Assembly: GCA_017625405.1 (NCBI GenBank)
Contig: JAGALB010000009.1
Span: forward strand, 1 to 35,366
Direction of reading: 5' to 3'
Source: Ruminiclostridium sp.
GTDB taxonomy: Bacteria > Bacillota > Clostridia > Oscillospirales > Ruminococcaceae
DNA: 35,366 nt
Shown: piece by piece, positions 24,334 through 33,530 of the stretch
How the letters are laid out: each line of letters begins with the position of its first letter
Position numbering within the stretch: position 1 is the first letter of the stretch
Translations under genes and position numbers: made by a program
The notes under the pieces: model-generated
The model's database searches: none
The model's input: only the letters and a program-made list of their open reading frames with translations
Told to the model about the DNA's origin: nothing

Positions 24334-25062
24334 TCAGAGATTTTCTTCATTTTTTCCCAGCATTCCCGAAAGCCAGTTTTCTATATCCATTTCCTTTTTC
24401 TCTTCCTTTGCACGGACATAGGCCCTGGCGGTTTCGGAATCGGGATTGTCTTTCACGTACAATTCCATCCGTTCTTCGTAAAGCTGGTCATTGCTTTTCT
24501 TTTCAGGAAAGCGGATAAGGGATTTTTCTTCTGTTTTTTCTTCATACATAAGCGTCGCATTGAAATGAGGATAACCGTCAATTCCCGACAACAGCTTATC
24601 CTCCTTGTACGCCTTTATACAATCACCGCACACGCATATCATTGCAATGCAGCAGATTATTGCAGCTGCATAGGTGTATTTTTCATAATTTTTCATTATC
24701 ATAATAAGGCTTATAACAACGAAAACCATAGAAGTCCCCATGTAAGTATAAATTGCAATAAGGCGACGCGTGCCGAAAGCAAAATACCCCAGTATCACAA
24801 AAACAACACAGGCAATCATAGGCGGATAATTGAATTCAAAATATATATTTCCGGCAGGAATACTTGTCGGCTCAATCATTACAGAAACCAGTCCCATATC
24901 AAGAACCAGCAAGCGCAGCACAAAATAAACCACTTGTAACAGCAGAAGAAAGACAGGCATCCAGAAACACACCCATCCCGCAAAACCAAAGCTTTTTTCA
25001 ACAGCTTTTTTTCTGAGCCGCAATGATTCTATTATCTTGACATAAGCAAAATTATCTATCAT
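24334..25062 (-). CDS. four-helix membrane protein of unknown function
   Basis: 242-aa protein not recognised as a named family. It starts with about 25 mostly polar residues, then hydrophobic segments at about 27-53, 75-92, 97-115 and 122-140, and ends with a charged cytoplasmic tail of about 95 residues rich in Glu and Lys. The ATG at 25062 has GAGGGTGGGATA directly upstream; a longer frame to 25188 would overrun the promoter and is rejected. A perfect consensus promoter sits in the 125-base space shared with spoIIGA, which is divergent. That position hints at a sporulation link, but there is no direct sign of it. Confidence 0.75.
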   Translation of the reverse strand: MIDNFAYVKIIESLRLRKKAVEKSFGFAGWVCFWMPVFLLLLQVVYFVLRLLVLDMGLVSVMIEPTSIPAGNIYFEFNYPPMIACVVFVILGYFAFGTRRLIAIYTYMGTSMVFVVISLIMIMKNYEKYTYAAAIICCIAMICVCGDCIKAYKEDKLLSGIDGYPHFNATLMYEEKTEEKSLIRFPEKKSNDQLYEERMELYVKDNPDSETARAYVRAKEEKKEMDIENWLSGMLGKNEENL

Positions 25063-25084
25063 TATCCCACCCTCTTTCGATTTA

Positions 25085-25113
25085 ATTATACCCCCGTAAA
25101 AATTTCCTGTCAA
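25085..25113 (-). promoter_or_regulatory. perfect consensus sigma-A promoter of the membrane protein gene
   Basis: Minus strand: TTGACA at 25108-25113, 17-base spacer, TATAAT at 25085-25090; all twelve positions match consensus. A promoter this strong is often held down by a repressor. Confidence 0.9.
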
Positions 25114-25121
25114 TACCCCGA

Positions 25122-25155
25122 AGCGACATATTTCACGGACAAAACCGAGTATAAT
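25122..25155 (+). promoter_or_regulatory. candidate spoIIG promoter with a Spo0A-like box
   Basis: A plus-strand -10 TATAAT at 25150-25155 lies 32 bases before the spoIIGA ATG and has no matching -35. A weak Spo0A-box-like sequence (AGCGACA at 25122-25128, reverse complement TGTCGCT, against TGTCGAA) lies upstream, where an activator would be needed. In Bacillus the spoIIG promoter is Spo0A-activated and lacks normal -35 spacing, so this is plausible but not proven. Confidence 0.45.
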
Positions 25156-25187
25156 TGAAACATAACAAATATCGGAACGGTGATTCA

Positions 25188-26000
25188 ATGGTTATATATC
25201 TCGATGTACTTATGGCAGTGAATTTCCTGATTACATATTTTTCGCTGAAGGCTGCCGCACGGCTGCTGCACGCAGGATACAGCACACGGCGGCTTATTGC
25301 CGCTTCCGTCTTCGGCGGTATCTCTTCGCTTTCAGCTGTTATTCCTCTCGGTTTTGTCGCTTCATTACTGCTGAAAATCTCCCTTACTGCCGTTATAACG
25401 TTTATCGCTTTCGGCTTCGGCGGAACATCCGCTTTTTCGCTGCGCACCCTTGTTACCGCAATTACAGGCGCACTGGTATGCGGAACAACAATTCTGCTCA
25501 GGGAACTTACAGGCAGCAGTTTTTTCGGTGCGGCAGGCGGATATCCGTATTTTGACATATCTGTTTTTCATCTGATAATCTCCACAACCGCAGTTTACAT
25601 AATCATCAGCATATACCGACGCATATGCGACAAGCCACAGAAAGGCGAGCTGATAAAACTCGTTATAAAAAAAGGCGGCAACACCGCAGAAATAACCGCC
25701 TACCCTGACAGCGGAAACAATCTGCGTGATTTTCTCACGGGACTGCCTGTGATTGTATGCCGAAAGGACAGATTGAAAAGCATAATGCCTGATTTTTCCG
25801 AGCCTGCCGCAGGTATCAGACTTATCCCTTTTTCTTCGGTGGGAGGAAACGGAGTAATCGCCGCTTTCCGTGCGGACAGTATTGTCGCATACCGCGAAAA
25901 CGGAGCAAAAACACAGATTGAAGCGCTTATCGGCAGTTATGAAAACTCTCTCGTAAATGAAAGCTTTGACGCTGTTATAAATCCTAAAATAATCGTATGA
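25188..26000 (+). CDS. spoIIGA: sigma-E processing peptidase SpoIIGA
   Basis: Membrane-bound aspartic-type protease that removes the pro-sequence from sigma-E in the mother cell once the forespore signals. The 270-aa protein has five or so N-terminal helices (about residues 1-140), beginning with the typical [20 protein letters not shown]-terminal protease domain follows with the catalytic DSGN at 174-177 in [18 protein letters not shown]. The ATG at 25188 is preferred to a TTG at 25155 because the family begins at this MxIYLD motif. The stop overlaps the first possible start of sigE; the pair spoIIGA-sigE is the classical spoIIG operon and marks a spore former. Confidence 0.9.
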   Translation: MVIYLDVLMAVNFLITYFSLKAAARLLHAGYSTRRLIAASVFGGISSLSAVIPLGFVASLLLKISLTAVITFIAFGFGGTSAFSLRTLVTAITGALVCGTTILLRELTGSSFFGAAGGYPYFDISVFHLIISTTAVYIIISIYRRICDKPQKGELIKLVIKKGGNTAEITAYPDSGNNLRDFLTGLPVIVCRKDRLKSIMPDFSEPAAGIRLIPFSSVGGNGVIAAFRADSIVAYRENGAKTQIEALIGSYENSLVNESFDAVINPKIIV

Positions 26001-26020
26001 ACAAAGAAAGGAAAATCAAT

Positions 26021-26734
26021 ATGAACACAGTTACAAAACAATTTACCGCCTTTGTGGGAAGGATTCTGAAAACAGAAAATGCTTCGGGGATTTATTACAT
26101 AAACGGAGCTGACAGTCTTCCGCCGCCGCTTACCAAAGAAGAAGAGGACGAAGCCTTTGCTCTGCTGGAAAATGATTTTTCAAAGGGAAGGGATATTCTT
26201 ATTACACATAATCTCAGGCTTGTGGTATACATTGCCAAAAAATTTGAATCAACAGGAATCGGAATCGAAGACCTTATTTCTATCGGCACTATCGGTCTGA
26301 TAAAAGCGGTAAACACCTTCAGCACCGACAAGAATATAAAGCTTGCGACATATGCTTCACGCTGTATAGAAAACGAAATCCTCATGTTCCTGAGAAAATC
26401 CAATCAGCACAAAATGGATATTTCCATAGAAGAACCGCTGAATATCGACTGGGACGGAAACGAACTTCTGCTTTCGGATGTTCTCGGCACAGACGGCGAT
26501 ACGGTAAACGAAAATATCGAAAATGAAGCTGAGAAACAACTGCTGCTGGAATCAGTCGCAAGGCTTTCACCCAGAGAACGGTTCATTATGGAAAAGCGGT
26601 TCGGGCTGATAGATGGCAAGGAGCTTACACAAAAGGAGGTTGCCGACCTTATCGGCATTTCCCAGAGTTATATTTCACGTCTTGAAAAGCGGATTATAAA
26701 AAGACTCAGAAAGGAACTTGAGAAGATAACATAA
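26021..26734 (+). CDS. sigE: RNA polymerase sigma factor SigE
   Basis: Early mother-cell sporulation sigma factor, made as an inactive pro-protein and cut by SpoIIGA. With the ATG at 26021 (AAAGGA site eight bases upstream) the protein has 237 aa; an ATG at 25997 overlaps the spoIIGA stop but has no ribosome site. Region 2 has [21 protein letters not shown] and [10 protein letters not shown] with core- and -10-binding positions; region 4 ends in [24 protein letters not shown], a helix-turn-helix for the -35 element. The N-terminal 30 residues before this would be the pro-sequence. It is the last gene of spoIIG; the usual sigG neighbour is absent here. Confidence 0.94.
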   Translation: MNTVTKQFTAFVGRILKTENASGIYYINGADSLPPPLTKEEEDEAFALLENDFSKGRDILITHNLRLVVYIAKKFESTGIGIEDLISIGTIGLIKAVNTFSTDKNIKLATYASRCIENEILMFLRKSNQHKMDISIEEPLNIDWDGNELLLSDVLGTDGDTVNENIENEAEKQLLLESVARLSPRERFIMEKRFGLIDGKELTQKEVADLIGISQSYISRLEKRIIKRLRKELEKIT

Positions 26735-26737
26735 AAC

Positions 26738-26769
26738 AAGAAACGCCGTCTGTCAAAGCGGCGTTTCTT
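26738..26769. terminator. bidirectional terminator between sigE and the convergent membrane gene
   Basis: An 11-bp perfect stem (AAGAAACGCCG at 26738-26748 with its complement at 26759-26769, 10-base loop). The minus strand continues CTTGTTTTATG, and the plus strand ends in TTTCTT inside the stem, so it works best for the minus-strand gene and probably for both. Confidence 0.7.
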
Positions 26770-26801
26770 AGCTTATGCTGTTATTTAACCTGAATAATTC
26801 C

Positions 26802-27701
26802 TTATTCGACTGTATCATTTTTTTCTGCTATCTGCCGGATTTCCCTTGAGTTCTTCACAATACTGTACACCGACATGGCGACTATAATTACGCTGATCCC
26901 CGCACCGGTAAGAGCAATCATTAACCATCTGTCGTCATTCGACATTTCTCCGCCGAACTCGGAAAGCATCGCCGTTTCAAGGGACAGCATGGATACCAGT
27001 GCTGCCGCCATGCTTATGATTTTCGTCATGGACATTACGGGACTGCCCAGCTTTTTGTACTTTATGAGATTCTTTATCGCTACCGCCGTAAGCCAGAAGG
27101 TATATACCGCCATGACATAGATAAGTATGCCCTGATATTCATAACCCTTGTCCTGATACAGAATCATAAGCACTGCACCTGACAGGAACAGATTAATGGC
27201 AAGCAGAAAATATCCACACAGTCTTGAACAGTGCAATTCCTTTAAAAGGTCGTTTCCGATACCTGTTCTGTTCACAAAGCGAAGCAGCAGAAAGCGCATA
27301 ACCGCCAGAATAATATAATAAAAGGCAAGCACGTGAAACCATGCAGTATGATTAATAACTCCTGAAACAATATTTACCGCAGCATACAGAAAATTAAATC
27401 CAAGTGAGCCGTACAGAGTTACATGTGTTCTGAACTTCATGTCAGTCATGAAACGGTTTCCCAAAGTGTTGTCATAAACAGCGTTTTTAACCGTTCTGTA
27501 ATGCTTTGGTACTGTTTTTATACACCTCATGACGATGCAGGTAAGTGTGTAGAAGGACAACACATATACCAAATATGCGAGAGGGTGTTCCTCATAACCG
27601 CCTACGAAAGTATATATGAGCGTCACCGCACAAACAGGTACAAGCAGAGCTATCAGCCATACGGGCGGATAAACAAGCTTTATCATATCCTTAAGCTTCA
27701 T
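26802..27701 (-). CDS. polytopic membrane protein of unknown function
   Basis: 299-aa protein with about eight hydrophobic helices (starting near residues 12, 38, 95, 120, 162, 187, 225 and 262). Between helices are basic loops such as CIKTVPKHYRTVKNAVYDN. No catalytic motif that I can name; similar uncharacterised proteins occur in Clostridia. Its ATG begins one base after the mtaB stop (TAAAATG), so it is translated by coupling to mtaB. A functional link to tRNA modification is not otherwise indicated. Confidence 0.8.
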   Translation of the reverse strand: MKLKDMIKLVYPPVWLIALLVPVCAVTLIYTFVGGYEEHPLAYLVYVLSFYTLTCIVMRCIKTVPKHYRTVKNAVYDNTLGNRFMTDMKFRTHVTLYGSLGFNFLYAAVNIVSGVINHTAWFHVLAFYYIILAVMRFLLLRFVNRTGIGNDLLKELHCSRLCGYFLLAINLFLSGAVLMILYQDKGYEYQGILIYVMAVYTFWLTAVAIKNLIKYKKLGSPVMSMTKIISMAAALVSMLSLETAMLSEFGGEMSNDDRWLMIALTGAGISVIIVAMSVYSIVKNSREIRQIAEKNDTVE

Positions 27702-27702
27702 T

Positions 27703-28989
27703 TTAGTCCCTCATCTCCTCACCTGTACAATACCCGTTTTCTGCGCCTGTGATTTTAACCTTTACGACGCTGTGACGAGGCACATCGGCGCCGTAAACCC
27801 TTACAGGTGTGTAATTGGGTGTATAGCCGTTGATATAATCGGGAGATTTACGCTTTTCAACAAGAATTTCCTGCTGCGTCCCCACCTGAGCCGTAAGGAA
27901 TTCCGCGTGCATTTTCTCGTCAATATCAGAAAGGATTCTGTAACGCTCTCCCTTGATATTTTCCGCAATATGGTCCGTGCGCTTTGCGGCGGCTGTGCCC
28001 TCACGGATTGAATATGAAAACACATGGATTTTTGCAAAACCTACCTTCTGGGCAAAAGCACAGCTTTCAGCAAACTCTTCCTCCGTTTCTCCTGCAAAAC
28101 CCACCATAATATCCGTAGTTATTGCCGCATTTGGAAAACGTCTGCGGATATTGCACACAATTTCGTAATATTCATCTGCGGTGTAATGACGGTTCATCCG
28201 TTTAAGGGTTGTGTTGCTTCCGCTCTGCAAGGAAAGATGAAAATGCGGACACAGCTTTTTCTGGGCAGAAAGCCTGTCAAGCATTCTGTCATCAAGCAGT
28301 TCGGGTTCAAGCGATGACAAACGGACTCTCTCAACACCTTCAACTGCACATACCGCTTCAACTGCATCGGCAAGGTTGCTTCCCGTGTCCTGACCGTAGC
28401 AGGAAAGATTTATTCCTACAAGAACAATCTCCTTCTGCCCTGCCCCTGCACATCCGGTAACCTCTGACACAATATCCTCAATGCTGCGTGAACGGACTCT
28501 TCCTCTTGCGTAGGGAATAATACAGTAGGAACAGAAACGGTTGCAGCCATCCTCGATTTTTATAAATGCACGGGTCTTTTCGCCCTGCCTGCAAAGCTCC
28601 ATGCCTTCGTAAGCCGTCGGCATTGGTGTAACAGATACAATTTTCTGCCGCTCTGACATATATTTTTTCAGAACCTCGGGTATACTGCTTTTGGAAGCAT
28701 TACCTGTAACGATATCCGCACAGGATTTTTCTGCTTCGGCAGGAAATGCCTGAGGAAAGCAGCCTGTGAGAACAATTACCGCTTCAGGATTAAGCCTTTT
28801 CAGCCGTCCTGCCTCATGGCAGGCCTTTTTATCGCCTGTACCCGTTACCGAACAGGAATTTATTATTATAATATCAGCTGTTTTTTCGTCATAGGTTTCT
28901 TCAAATCCCGCTTTCCGCATGGCTGTGGAGATTCCTATGCTTTCATACTGATTGACCTTACAGCCGAAGGTTTTTACCGTAAAATACAT
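27703..28989 (-). CDS. mtaB: tRNA (N6-threonylcarbamoyladenosine-C2)-methylthiotransferase MtaB
   Basis: Radical SAM enzyme that adds a methylthio group to t6A37 of tRNAs reading ANN codons. The 428-aa protein opens with FGCKVNQYES, the MtaB hallmark; further N-terminal cysteines lie in NSCSVTG and LTGCFPQ, binding the auxiliary cluster. The radical SAM cluster is in CNRFCSYCIIPYARGRVRSR. A C-terminal TRAM-like segment (about 365-428) ends in EEMRD. The ribosome site GTAGGTG precedes the ATG. No obvious promoter was found in the AT-rich 5' region. Confidence 0.94.
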   Translation of the reverse strand: MYFTVKTFGCKVNQYESIGISTAMRKAGFEETYDEKTADIIIINSCSVTGTGDKKACHEAGRLKRLNPEAVIVLTGCFPQAFPAEAEKSCADIVTGNASKSSIPEVLKKYMSERQKIVSVTPMPTAYEGMELCRQGEKTRAFIKIEDGCNRFCSYCIIPYARGRVRSRSIEDIVSEVTGCAGAGQKEIVLVGINLSCYGQDTGSNLADAVEAVCAVEGVERVRLSSLEPELLDDRMLDRLSAQKKLCPHFHLSLQSGSNTTLKRMNRHYTADEYYEIVCNIRRRFPNAAITTDIMVGFAGETEEEFAESCAFAQKVGFAKIHVFSYSIREGTAAAKRTDHIAENIKGERYRILSDIDEKMHAEFLTAQVGTQQEILVEKRKSPDYINGYTPNYTPVRVYGADVPRHSVVKVKITGAENGYCTGEEMRD

Positions 28990-29080
28990 TCTACACCTAC
29001 ATTTCTGTTGTAATGTTGCACAAATTGCAAAGGTTCGGTTTGTTATTTATTGCTAAATCTCCAAATTTTCAAAAACCCCC

Positions 29081-29143
29081 TTGACAATTCCCGTATTTAT
29101 GCTATTATATGGTTAAAGGTTACGGAGATGTAACTTGCGTAAC
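29081..29143 (+). promoter_or_regulatory. promoter and inverted-repeat operator candidate of the HPr-like gene
   Basis: TTGACA at 29081-29086, 16-base spacer, TATTAT at 29103-29108. Near the likely transcription start, GTTACG at 29119-29124 and CGTAAC at 29138-29143 form an inverted repeat, with a further GTAAC at 29130-29134 between them. This could be a repressor site or a leader hairpin. The remainder up to the ATG at 29207 is A-rich leader. Confidence 0.7.
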
Positions 29144-29206
29144 TTTAAATATAAAGTAAATATAGAAACAAAAGAAAGTAAATTAATTAAACAGGAGGAA
29201 TTTACC

Positions 29207-29437
29207 ATGACAGAATTCAATGTAAAAATCACAACAATCAACGATGTTAAGAAGTTCGTTTCCACAGTTATGACATTTGATTATGACATCGATCTCGTAA
29301 GCGGCAGATACGCAATTGACGCAAAGTCTATCATGGGTATCTTCAGCATCGACCTCTCCAAGGAATTAAAGCTCATCGCTCACACAGATGACGCAGCTGA
29401 ACTCAAGGAAGCTGTTAACGAATTTATCGTAAAGTAA
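29207..29437 (+). CDS. HPr/Crh-like small protein lacking the active-site His
   Basis: 76-aa HPr-fold protein. The ATG at 29207 has a perfect AGGAGG eight bases upstream; an in-frame TTG at 29135 would add 24 residues not typical of the family and is rejected. The C-terminal half fits HPr well: YAIDAKSIMGIFSIDL (K40-S41-I42-M43-G44), including the Ser that HPr kinase phosphorylates. The N-terminal GLHARP with the phospho-His is absent; TTINDVKKFV stands in its place. That is the pattern of Crh, a regulatory HPr paralog in Bacillus that is Ser-phosphorylated only. A promoter and a terminator enclose it, so it is monocistronic and probably well expressed. Confidence 0.78.
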   Translation: MTEFNVKITTINDVKKFVSTVMTFDYDIDLVSGRYAIDAKSIMGIFSIDLSKELKLIAHTDDAAELKEAVNEFIVK

Positions 29438-29521
29438 GACACCATTCAAGCGCACACATCCACCGTGCGTTATCAGCCTGAAGCTGCGAAATTACGCTTG
29501 CACGCAGCTTTACGGGAAAAT

Positions 29522-29555
29522 AAAGCCGTAGCTCCTCAGAGCACGGCTTTTTTAT
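29522..29555 (+). terminator. terminator of the HPr-like gene
   Basis: Stem AAAGCCGT (29522-29529) with ACGGCTTT (29543-29550), plus an inner GCTC/GAGC helix, followed by a run of six Ts and ATTTTT. It overlaps the end of the convergent nitroreductase gene. The preceding 85 bases hold only short inverted repeats. Confidence 0.87.
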
Positions 29556-30082
29556 TTTTGTCCGAAGCCGTTAAACCACGCTCTTTCTTCAAAGGCTTTC
29601 TTCTGCGGTGCCTTTACTGTTTTGGCGGCAACGCCCACAGGAAGAAGACACACCAGCTCATATCCGTCGGGAACGCCGAGAATTGCCGCCATTTTATCGC
29701 ATATTCTGTCGTCATCGGTGATATGTCCCTCATACCAGCAGCTTTCATAGCCGAGAGCCGTTATCATAAGCAGCATATTTTCGATTGCCGCTGAATAATC
29801 CTGCACTGCAAAGCACTTGTCACGGTAGGCGTTGATACGCTGCGTAAGCACACAGATTGCCGCAGGGGCAGTTTCTGCCACAGGCGGGTCAATAATGCCG
29901 AGAAGCTTTGACAAAATCTCTTTATCGTCTACTGCAATAAGGCTCACCGTCTGCTTGTTGCAGCCCGACGGTGCAGCAAGACCTGCCTCCATGATTTTCC
30001 GAAGGTCTTCCCTGGGCACAGGGACAGGCTTATATTTTCCACGGTAGCTGCGGCGGGAGTCTATTATATCAAAAATGTTCAT
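29552..30082 (-). CDS. nitroreductase-family protein
   Basis: FMN-dependent reductase-type protein of 176 aa. The N-terminal DIIDSRRSYRGKY with the FMN-contacting Arg pair, LAAPSGCNKQT near residue 37, and AIENMLLMITALGYESCWYEG near 95-115 follow the nitroreductase fold. The C-terminus LVCLLPVGVAA is the last conserved strand. Physiological substrate unknown. It follows the acetyltransferase gene by 23 bases and is probably in one transcript with it. Confidence 0.88.
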   Translation of the reverse strand: MNIFDIIDSRRSYRGKYKPVPVPREDLRKIMEAGLAAPSGCNKQTVSLIAVDDKEILSKLLGIIDPPVAETAPAAICVLTQRINAYRDKCFAVQDYSAAIENMLLMITALGYESCWYEGHITDDDRICDKMAAILGVPDGYELVCLLPVGVAAKTVKAPQKKAFEERAWFNGFGQK

Positions 30083-30105
30083 TTTTACCTCTGTAAACCG
30101 GACTT

Positions 30106-30546
30106 TTATTCCACCTTAAAATCTGTCCATTCAATTTTATTATACTGCATGACTTCTTCAGATTTCACCATACCCAGTTTTTCATAAAAGGGAATTGCGT
30201 CTTCATTAGCTATCAGATAAACAGCAATATCCTTTTCTCCGCCTGAAATTTCATGAGCTTTCTTCATTAACTGTCTGCCTATTCCCTGTTTTGCGTATGC
30301 TCTGTCTACTCCCAGATCCGTCACATAAAGCCAATATGCAAAATCAGTCAGTCCAAACAGAACACCTACAGCGACACCGCTTACATTACGGGCAACAATA
30401 CTTATGGAAACATTCCTGACAAGTTTTTCAATACGTTCATCAAATCTTTCTTTCGGATATTGAGAACCCAGGTCCGATCTTTTTAAAAAATCCACATATT
30501 CTTCTGCTGAAATTCTTTCCTGCATAATTGTAATTTTTTCATTCAT
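30106..30546 (-). CDS. GNAT-family N-acetyltransferase
   Basis: Acetyl-CoA-dependent transferase of 146 aa. The start at 30546 has GGAGGTG five bases upstream; the longer frame to 30612 lacks a site and adds a non-family tail. The core motif for CoA pyrophosphate is DRAYAKQGIGRQLMKKA (Q/R-x-x-G-x-G/A), preceded by YWLYVTDLGV and followed by IANEDAIPFYEKLGMVK, the usual motif B. Substrate not predictable. Confidence 0.86.
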   Translation of the reverse strand: MNEKITIMQERISAEEYVDFLKRSDLGSQYPKERFDERIEKLVRNVSISIVARNVSGVAVGVLFGLTDFAYWLYVTDLGVDRAYAKQGIGRQLMKKAHEISGGEKDIAVYLIANEDAIPFYEKLGMVKSEEVMQYNKIEWTDFKVE

Positions 30547-30621
30547 ATGGCACCTCCGCCAATTCACATTTATCATACCATTCATTATACCAACAACCCA
30601 AAAAAATGTCAATTATAATCC

Positions 30622-30670
30622 GTCGGCTATGCCGACTCCTCAACTTTTCATTCTTCGCTCTTCACTTTTC
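30622..30670. repeat. short palindrome and degenerate pyrimidine-rich heptad repeats
   Basis: GTCGGC at 30622-30627 and GCCGAC at 30631-30636 form a hairpin. They are followed by degenerate units of the type CTTCACT/TTTCACT (about 30643-30670). Such sequences recur between genes in several Firmicute genomes, as far as I recall. No ORF here. Confidence 0.55.
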
Positions 30671-30673
30671 ACT

Positions 30674-30911
30674 AAATAAAAAAAGACGGCTTTAGGATGT
30701 CCGCCATATAGAAGTTTTTAATCCCGCCGTTTCTCAACTGCGGGATTAATCATTTCTTATAAAAGGCGGGAACTGCCCAAAGGGGCTCCCTTTGGTGCGT
30801 CCGCCATATAGAAGTTCTTAACCCCGCCGTTTTGCAACTGCGGGGTTAGCTGTTTCATATAAAAGGCGGGGATTGCCCAAGGCGGCACACCTTCGCCGTC
30901 CTTTTTTATTT
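30674..30911. repeat. structured element: two 100-bp tandem repeats with inverted ends
   Basis: Two units of exactly 100 bases (30699-30798 and 30799-30898) begin with GTCCGCCATATAGAAGTT. Each holds an inverted repeat: AATCCCGC/GCGGGATT in unit 1 and AACCCCGC/GCGGGGTT in unit 2, with the base change mirrored on both arms. Outer flanks AAATAAAAAAAGACGGC (30674-30690) and GCCGTCCTTTTTTATTTT (30894-30911) are near-perfect inverted repeats. The element fills the gap between clpB and the acetyltransferase gene; its right end reaches the clpB stop at 30906. No ORF or transposase. Confidence 0.82.
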
Positions 30912-33503
30912 TATATAAAGCCCGTTTTCATCCGCATCAATGGTTATCATATCCCCTGCGTGGAGCTTGTCGCCGATAATTGCTCTTGCAATAAGGGTTT
31001 CCGCCTTACGCTGAATGAAGCGTGCAAGGGGTCTTGCACCGTAAATCGGGTCATAGCCGTTGTCGATGATATATTCCTTAGCCTGTGGTGTAAGCTGTAC
31101 CGATAATTGCTTGTCTGCAAGGCGCTTGCCGAGGGAAGCGATCATCAGGTCAACAATATCTGCAATTTCAGCTCTGCCTAAAGGCTTGTAATACACAATC
31201 TCATCAAGACGATTCAAAAATTCAGGTCTGAAGGACTGCTTCAGCAGCATATCAACCTGCTCCTTCGCTTCTTCGCTGATTTCTCCGTCAGAGGTGATAC
31301 CGTCAAGAATAAAGGGCGAGCCTAAGTTTGATGTCATAATGAGAATTGTATTCTTGAAATCCACAGTTCTGCCCTGACTGTCGGTAATTCTGCCGTCGTC
31401 AAGCACCTGCAAGAGAATATTGAACACATCGGGGTGCGCCTTTTCAACCTCGTCAAAAAGGATTACCGCATAGGGCTTTCTGCGTACCGCTTCGGTAAGC
31501 TGTCCGCCTTCGTCATAGCCTACATATCCGGGAGGTGCGCCGATTAAGCGTGACACGCTGAATTTTTCCATATACTCGCTCATATCAATGCGGACAATGC
31601 TGTTTTCATCATCGAAAAGCGCTTCTGCCAGCGCCTTTGCAAGCTCGGTCTTACCTACGCCCGTAGGCCCTAAGAACAGGAACGAGCCTAGGGGTCTGTT
31701 CGGATTCTGGATGCCTGCACGGGAACGCAGAATTGCCTCGCTGACCTTTTCAACTGCTTCATTCTGGCCTATAACACGCTTATGGAGAATTGCCTCCATA
31801 TTGAGAAGCTTTTCTCGTTCGCCTTCCATAAGCTTTGCCACAGGGATACCTGTCCAGCGGCAGATAATCTTTGCGATTTCTTCCTCTGTCACCTTATCAC
31901 GGAGAAGAGTGGAATTATTTTTCTGCTGTTCAGCCGCTTTTTCCGCAGCTTCAAGCTCGGCTTTCAGCTGCGGCAGTCTGCCGTACTGAAGTTCCGCCGC
32001 CTTGTTCAGATTATACTCACGCTTTGCCCTGTCGATTTCGCCGCCGATCTGCTCCATTTCCTTACGCAGATCCTGCAATTTCGTAATGGAGCTGCGCTCA
32101 TTTTCCCAGCGTGCTTTCATTGCAGAGAACTGCTCACGCATATCGGACAGCTCCTTGCGGATTTCGTCAAGATGCTCCTTTGAAAGATTGTCGCTTTCCT
32201 TTGTAAGCGCCGCTTCTTCGATTTCGTGCTGCATAATCTGTCTGGATAAATCATCAAGCTCGGTCGGCATGGATTCCATTTCCGTCTTGATAAGCGCACA
32301 GGCTTCATCCACAAGGTCTATTGCCTTATCAGGCAGGAAGCGGTCGGAAATATAACGGTTGGAAAGAGTTGCCGCAGCAATAAGCGCTGTGTCCTGAATC
32401 TTTACGCCGTGGAAAACCTCGTAACGTTCCTTTAAGCCACGTAAAATCGAGATAGTATCCTCAACGGTAGGCTCTCCTACAATAACAGGCTGGAAACGGC
32501 GTTCAAGCGCCGCATCCTTTTCGATATACTGGCGGTATTCGTTAAGTGTTGTTGCACCGATACAGTGAAGCTCACCACGTGCAAGCATAGGCTTTAAAAT
32601 ATTGCCTGCGTCCATTGCGCCGTCGGTTTTGCCTGCGCCTACAATAAGGTGAAGCTCGTCTATAAAGAGGATGATTCTGCCCTCGCTCTTCTTGATTTCC
32701 TGCAGCACCGCCTTGAGTCTTTCTTCAAATTCACCACGGTATTTCGCGCCTGCCACAAGAGCACCCATATCAAGGGAAAAGAGCTGTCTGTCCTTTAAGG
32801 AATTCGGCACATCCCCTCTTACAATACGCAGAGCAAGTCCCTCTGCAATAGCAGTCTTACCTACACCAGGCTCGCCGATAAGAACGGGATTGTTCTTGCT
32901 TTTACGGGAGAGGATACGGATAACGTTTCTGATTTCGCTGTCACGTCCGATTACAGGGTCAAGCTTGTTGTTCCTTGCAAGCTCAACCAGATCCTGACCG
33001 TATTTTTTCAGAACATCATAGGTGTTTTCGGGGTTGTCACTGGTTACATTTGTGTTTCCACGTACATTTTTAAGCGCCGCTAAAAACTTATCCTTTGTCA
33101 CATTGAAAGCCGAAAGGATTTCCTTAGTCTTGTCCTTTCCCTTTTCAATAAGCGCAAGGAAAATGTGTTCCACCGAAACATATTCATCGCCCATACGCTC
33201 AGCTGTTTCCTCTGCGCAGTTCAGTACACGGTCAGTATCCTGAGTGATGTAAACCTCATCGGGGCGTCTGCCGCTGCCTGTAACCCTGGGAAGTGCGGAA
33301 ACCGACTTTTCAGCCTGCTCAGCCATTGCCGCTTCATCAACGCCCATACTTTTCAGAAGCTGGGGAATAAGACCCTCCTGCTGTGTAAGGAGAGACAAAA
33401 GCAGATGCAGGGTATCAATCTGCTGGTTGGAATTTGACACTGCAATACTCTGGGCATTCTGTATTGCTTCAACTGATTTTCTTGTTAATTTCTGTGTGTT
33501 CAT
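30906..33503 (-). CDS. clpB: ATP-dependent disaggregase ClpB
   Basis: Chaperone that pulls apart protein aggregates with DnaK, in the cytoplasm. The 865-aa protein has two Clp-N repeats (about 1-150), AAA domain 1 with Walker A GEPGVGKT at 210-217 and Walker B FIDE near 285, a long coiled-coil middle domain (about 410-530) specific to ClpB, and AAA domain 2 with GPTGVGKT near 610 and [17 protein letters not shown]. There is no LGF/IGF ClpP-docking loop in domain 2, so it does not partner ClpP. Ribosome site AAAGGAG. It follows an RHH-type DNA-binding protein by 27 bases with no terminator between; no CIRCE or CtsR box was seen at the promoter. Confidence 0.97.
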   Translation of the reverse strand: MNTQKLTRKSVEAIQNAQSIAVSNSNQQIDTLHLLLSLLTQQEGLIPQLLKSMGVDEAAMAEQAEKSVSALPRVTGSGRRPDEVYITQDTDRVLNCAEETAERMGDEYVSVEHIFLALIEKGKDKTKEILSAFNVTKDKFLAALKNVRGNTNVTSDNPENTYDVLKKYGQDLVELARNNKLDPVIGRDSEIRNVIRILSRKSKNNPVLIGEPGVGKTAIAEGLALRIVRGDVPNSLKDRQLFSLDMGALVAGAKYRGEFEERLKAVLQEIKKSEGRIILFIDELHLIVGAGKTDGAMDAGNILKPMLARGELHCIGATTLNEYRQYIEKDAALERRFQPVIVGEPTVEDTISILRGLKERYEVFHGVKIQDTALIAAATLSNRYISDRFLPDKAIDLVDEACALIKTEMESMPTELDDLSRQIMQHEIEEAALTKESDNLSKEHLDEIRKELSDMREQFSAMKARWENERSSITKLQDLRKEMEQIGGEIDRAKREYNLNKAAELQYGRLPQLKAELEAAEKAAEQQKNNSTLLRDKVTEEEIAKIICRWTGIPVAKLMEGEREKLLNMEAILHKRVIGQNEAVEKVSEAILRSRAGIQNPNRPLGSFLFLGPTGVGKTELAKALAEALFDDENSIVRIDMSEYMEKFSVSRLIGAPPGYVGYDEGGQLTEAVRRKPYAVILFDEVEKAHPDVFNILLQVLDDGRITDSQGRTVDFKNTILIMTSNLGSPFILDGITSDGEISEEAKEQVDMLLKQSFRPEFLNRLDEIVYYKPLGRAEIADIVDLMIASLGKRLADKQLSVQLTPQAKEYIIDNGYDPIYGARPLARFIQRKAETLIARAIIGDKLHAGDMITIDADENGLYIK

Positions 33504-33530
33504 ATTGTTCTCCTTTCTTTTGTCCGAAAA

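Noticed and set aside
30699-30898. CRISPR-like array
   Set aside because: Only two units, 100 bases each, no spacers of regular length, and no cas genes nearby.
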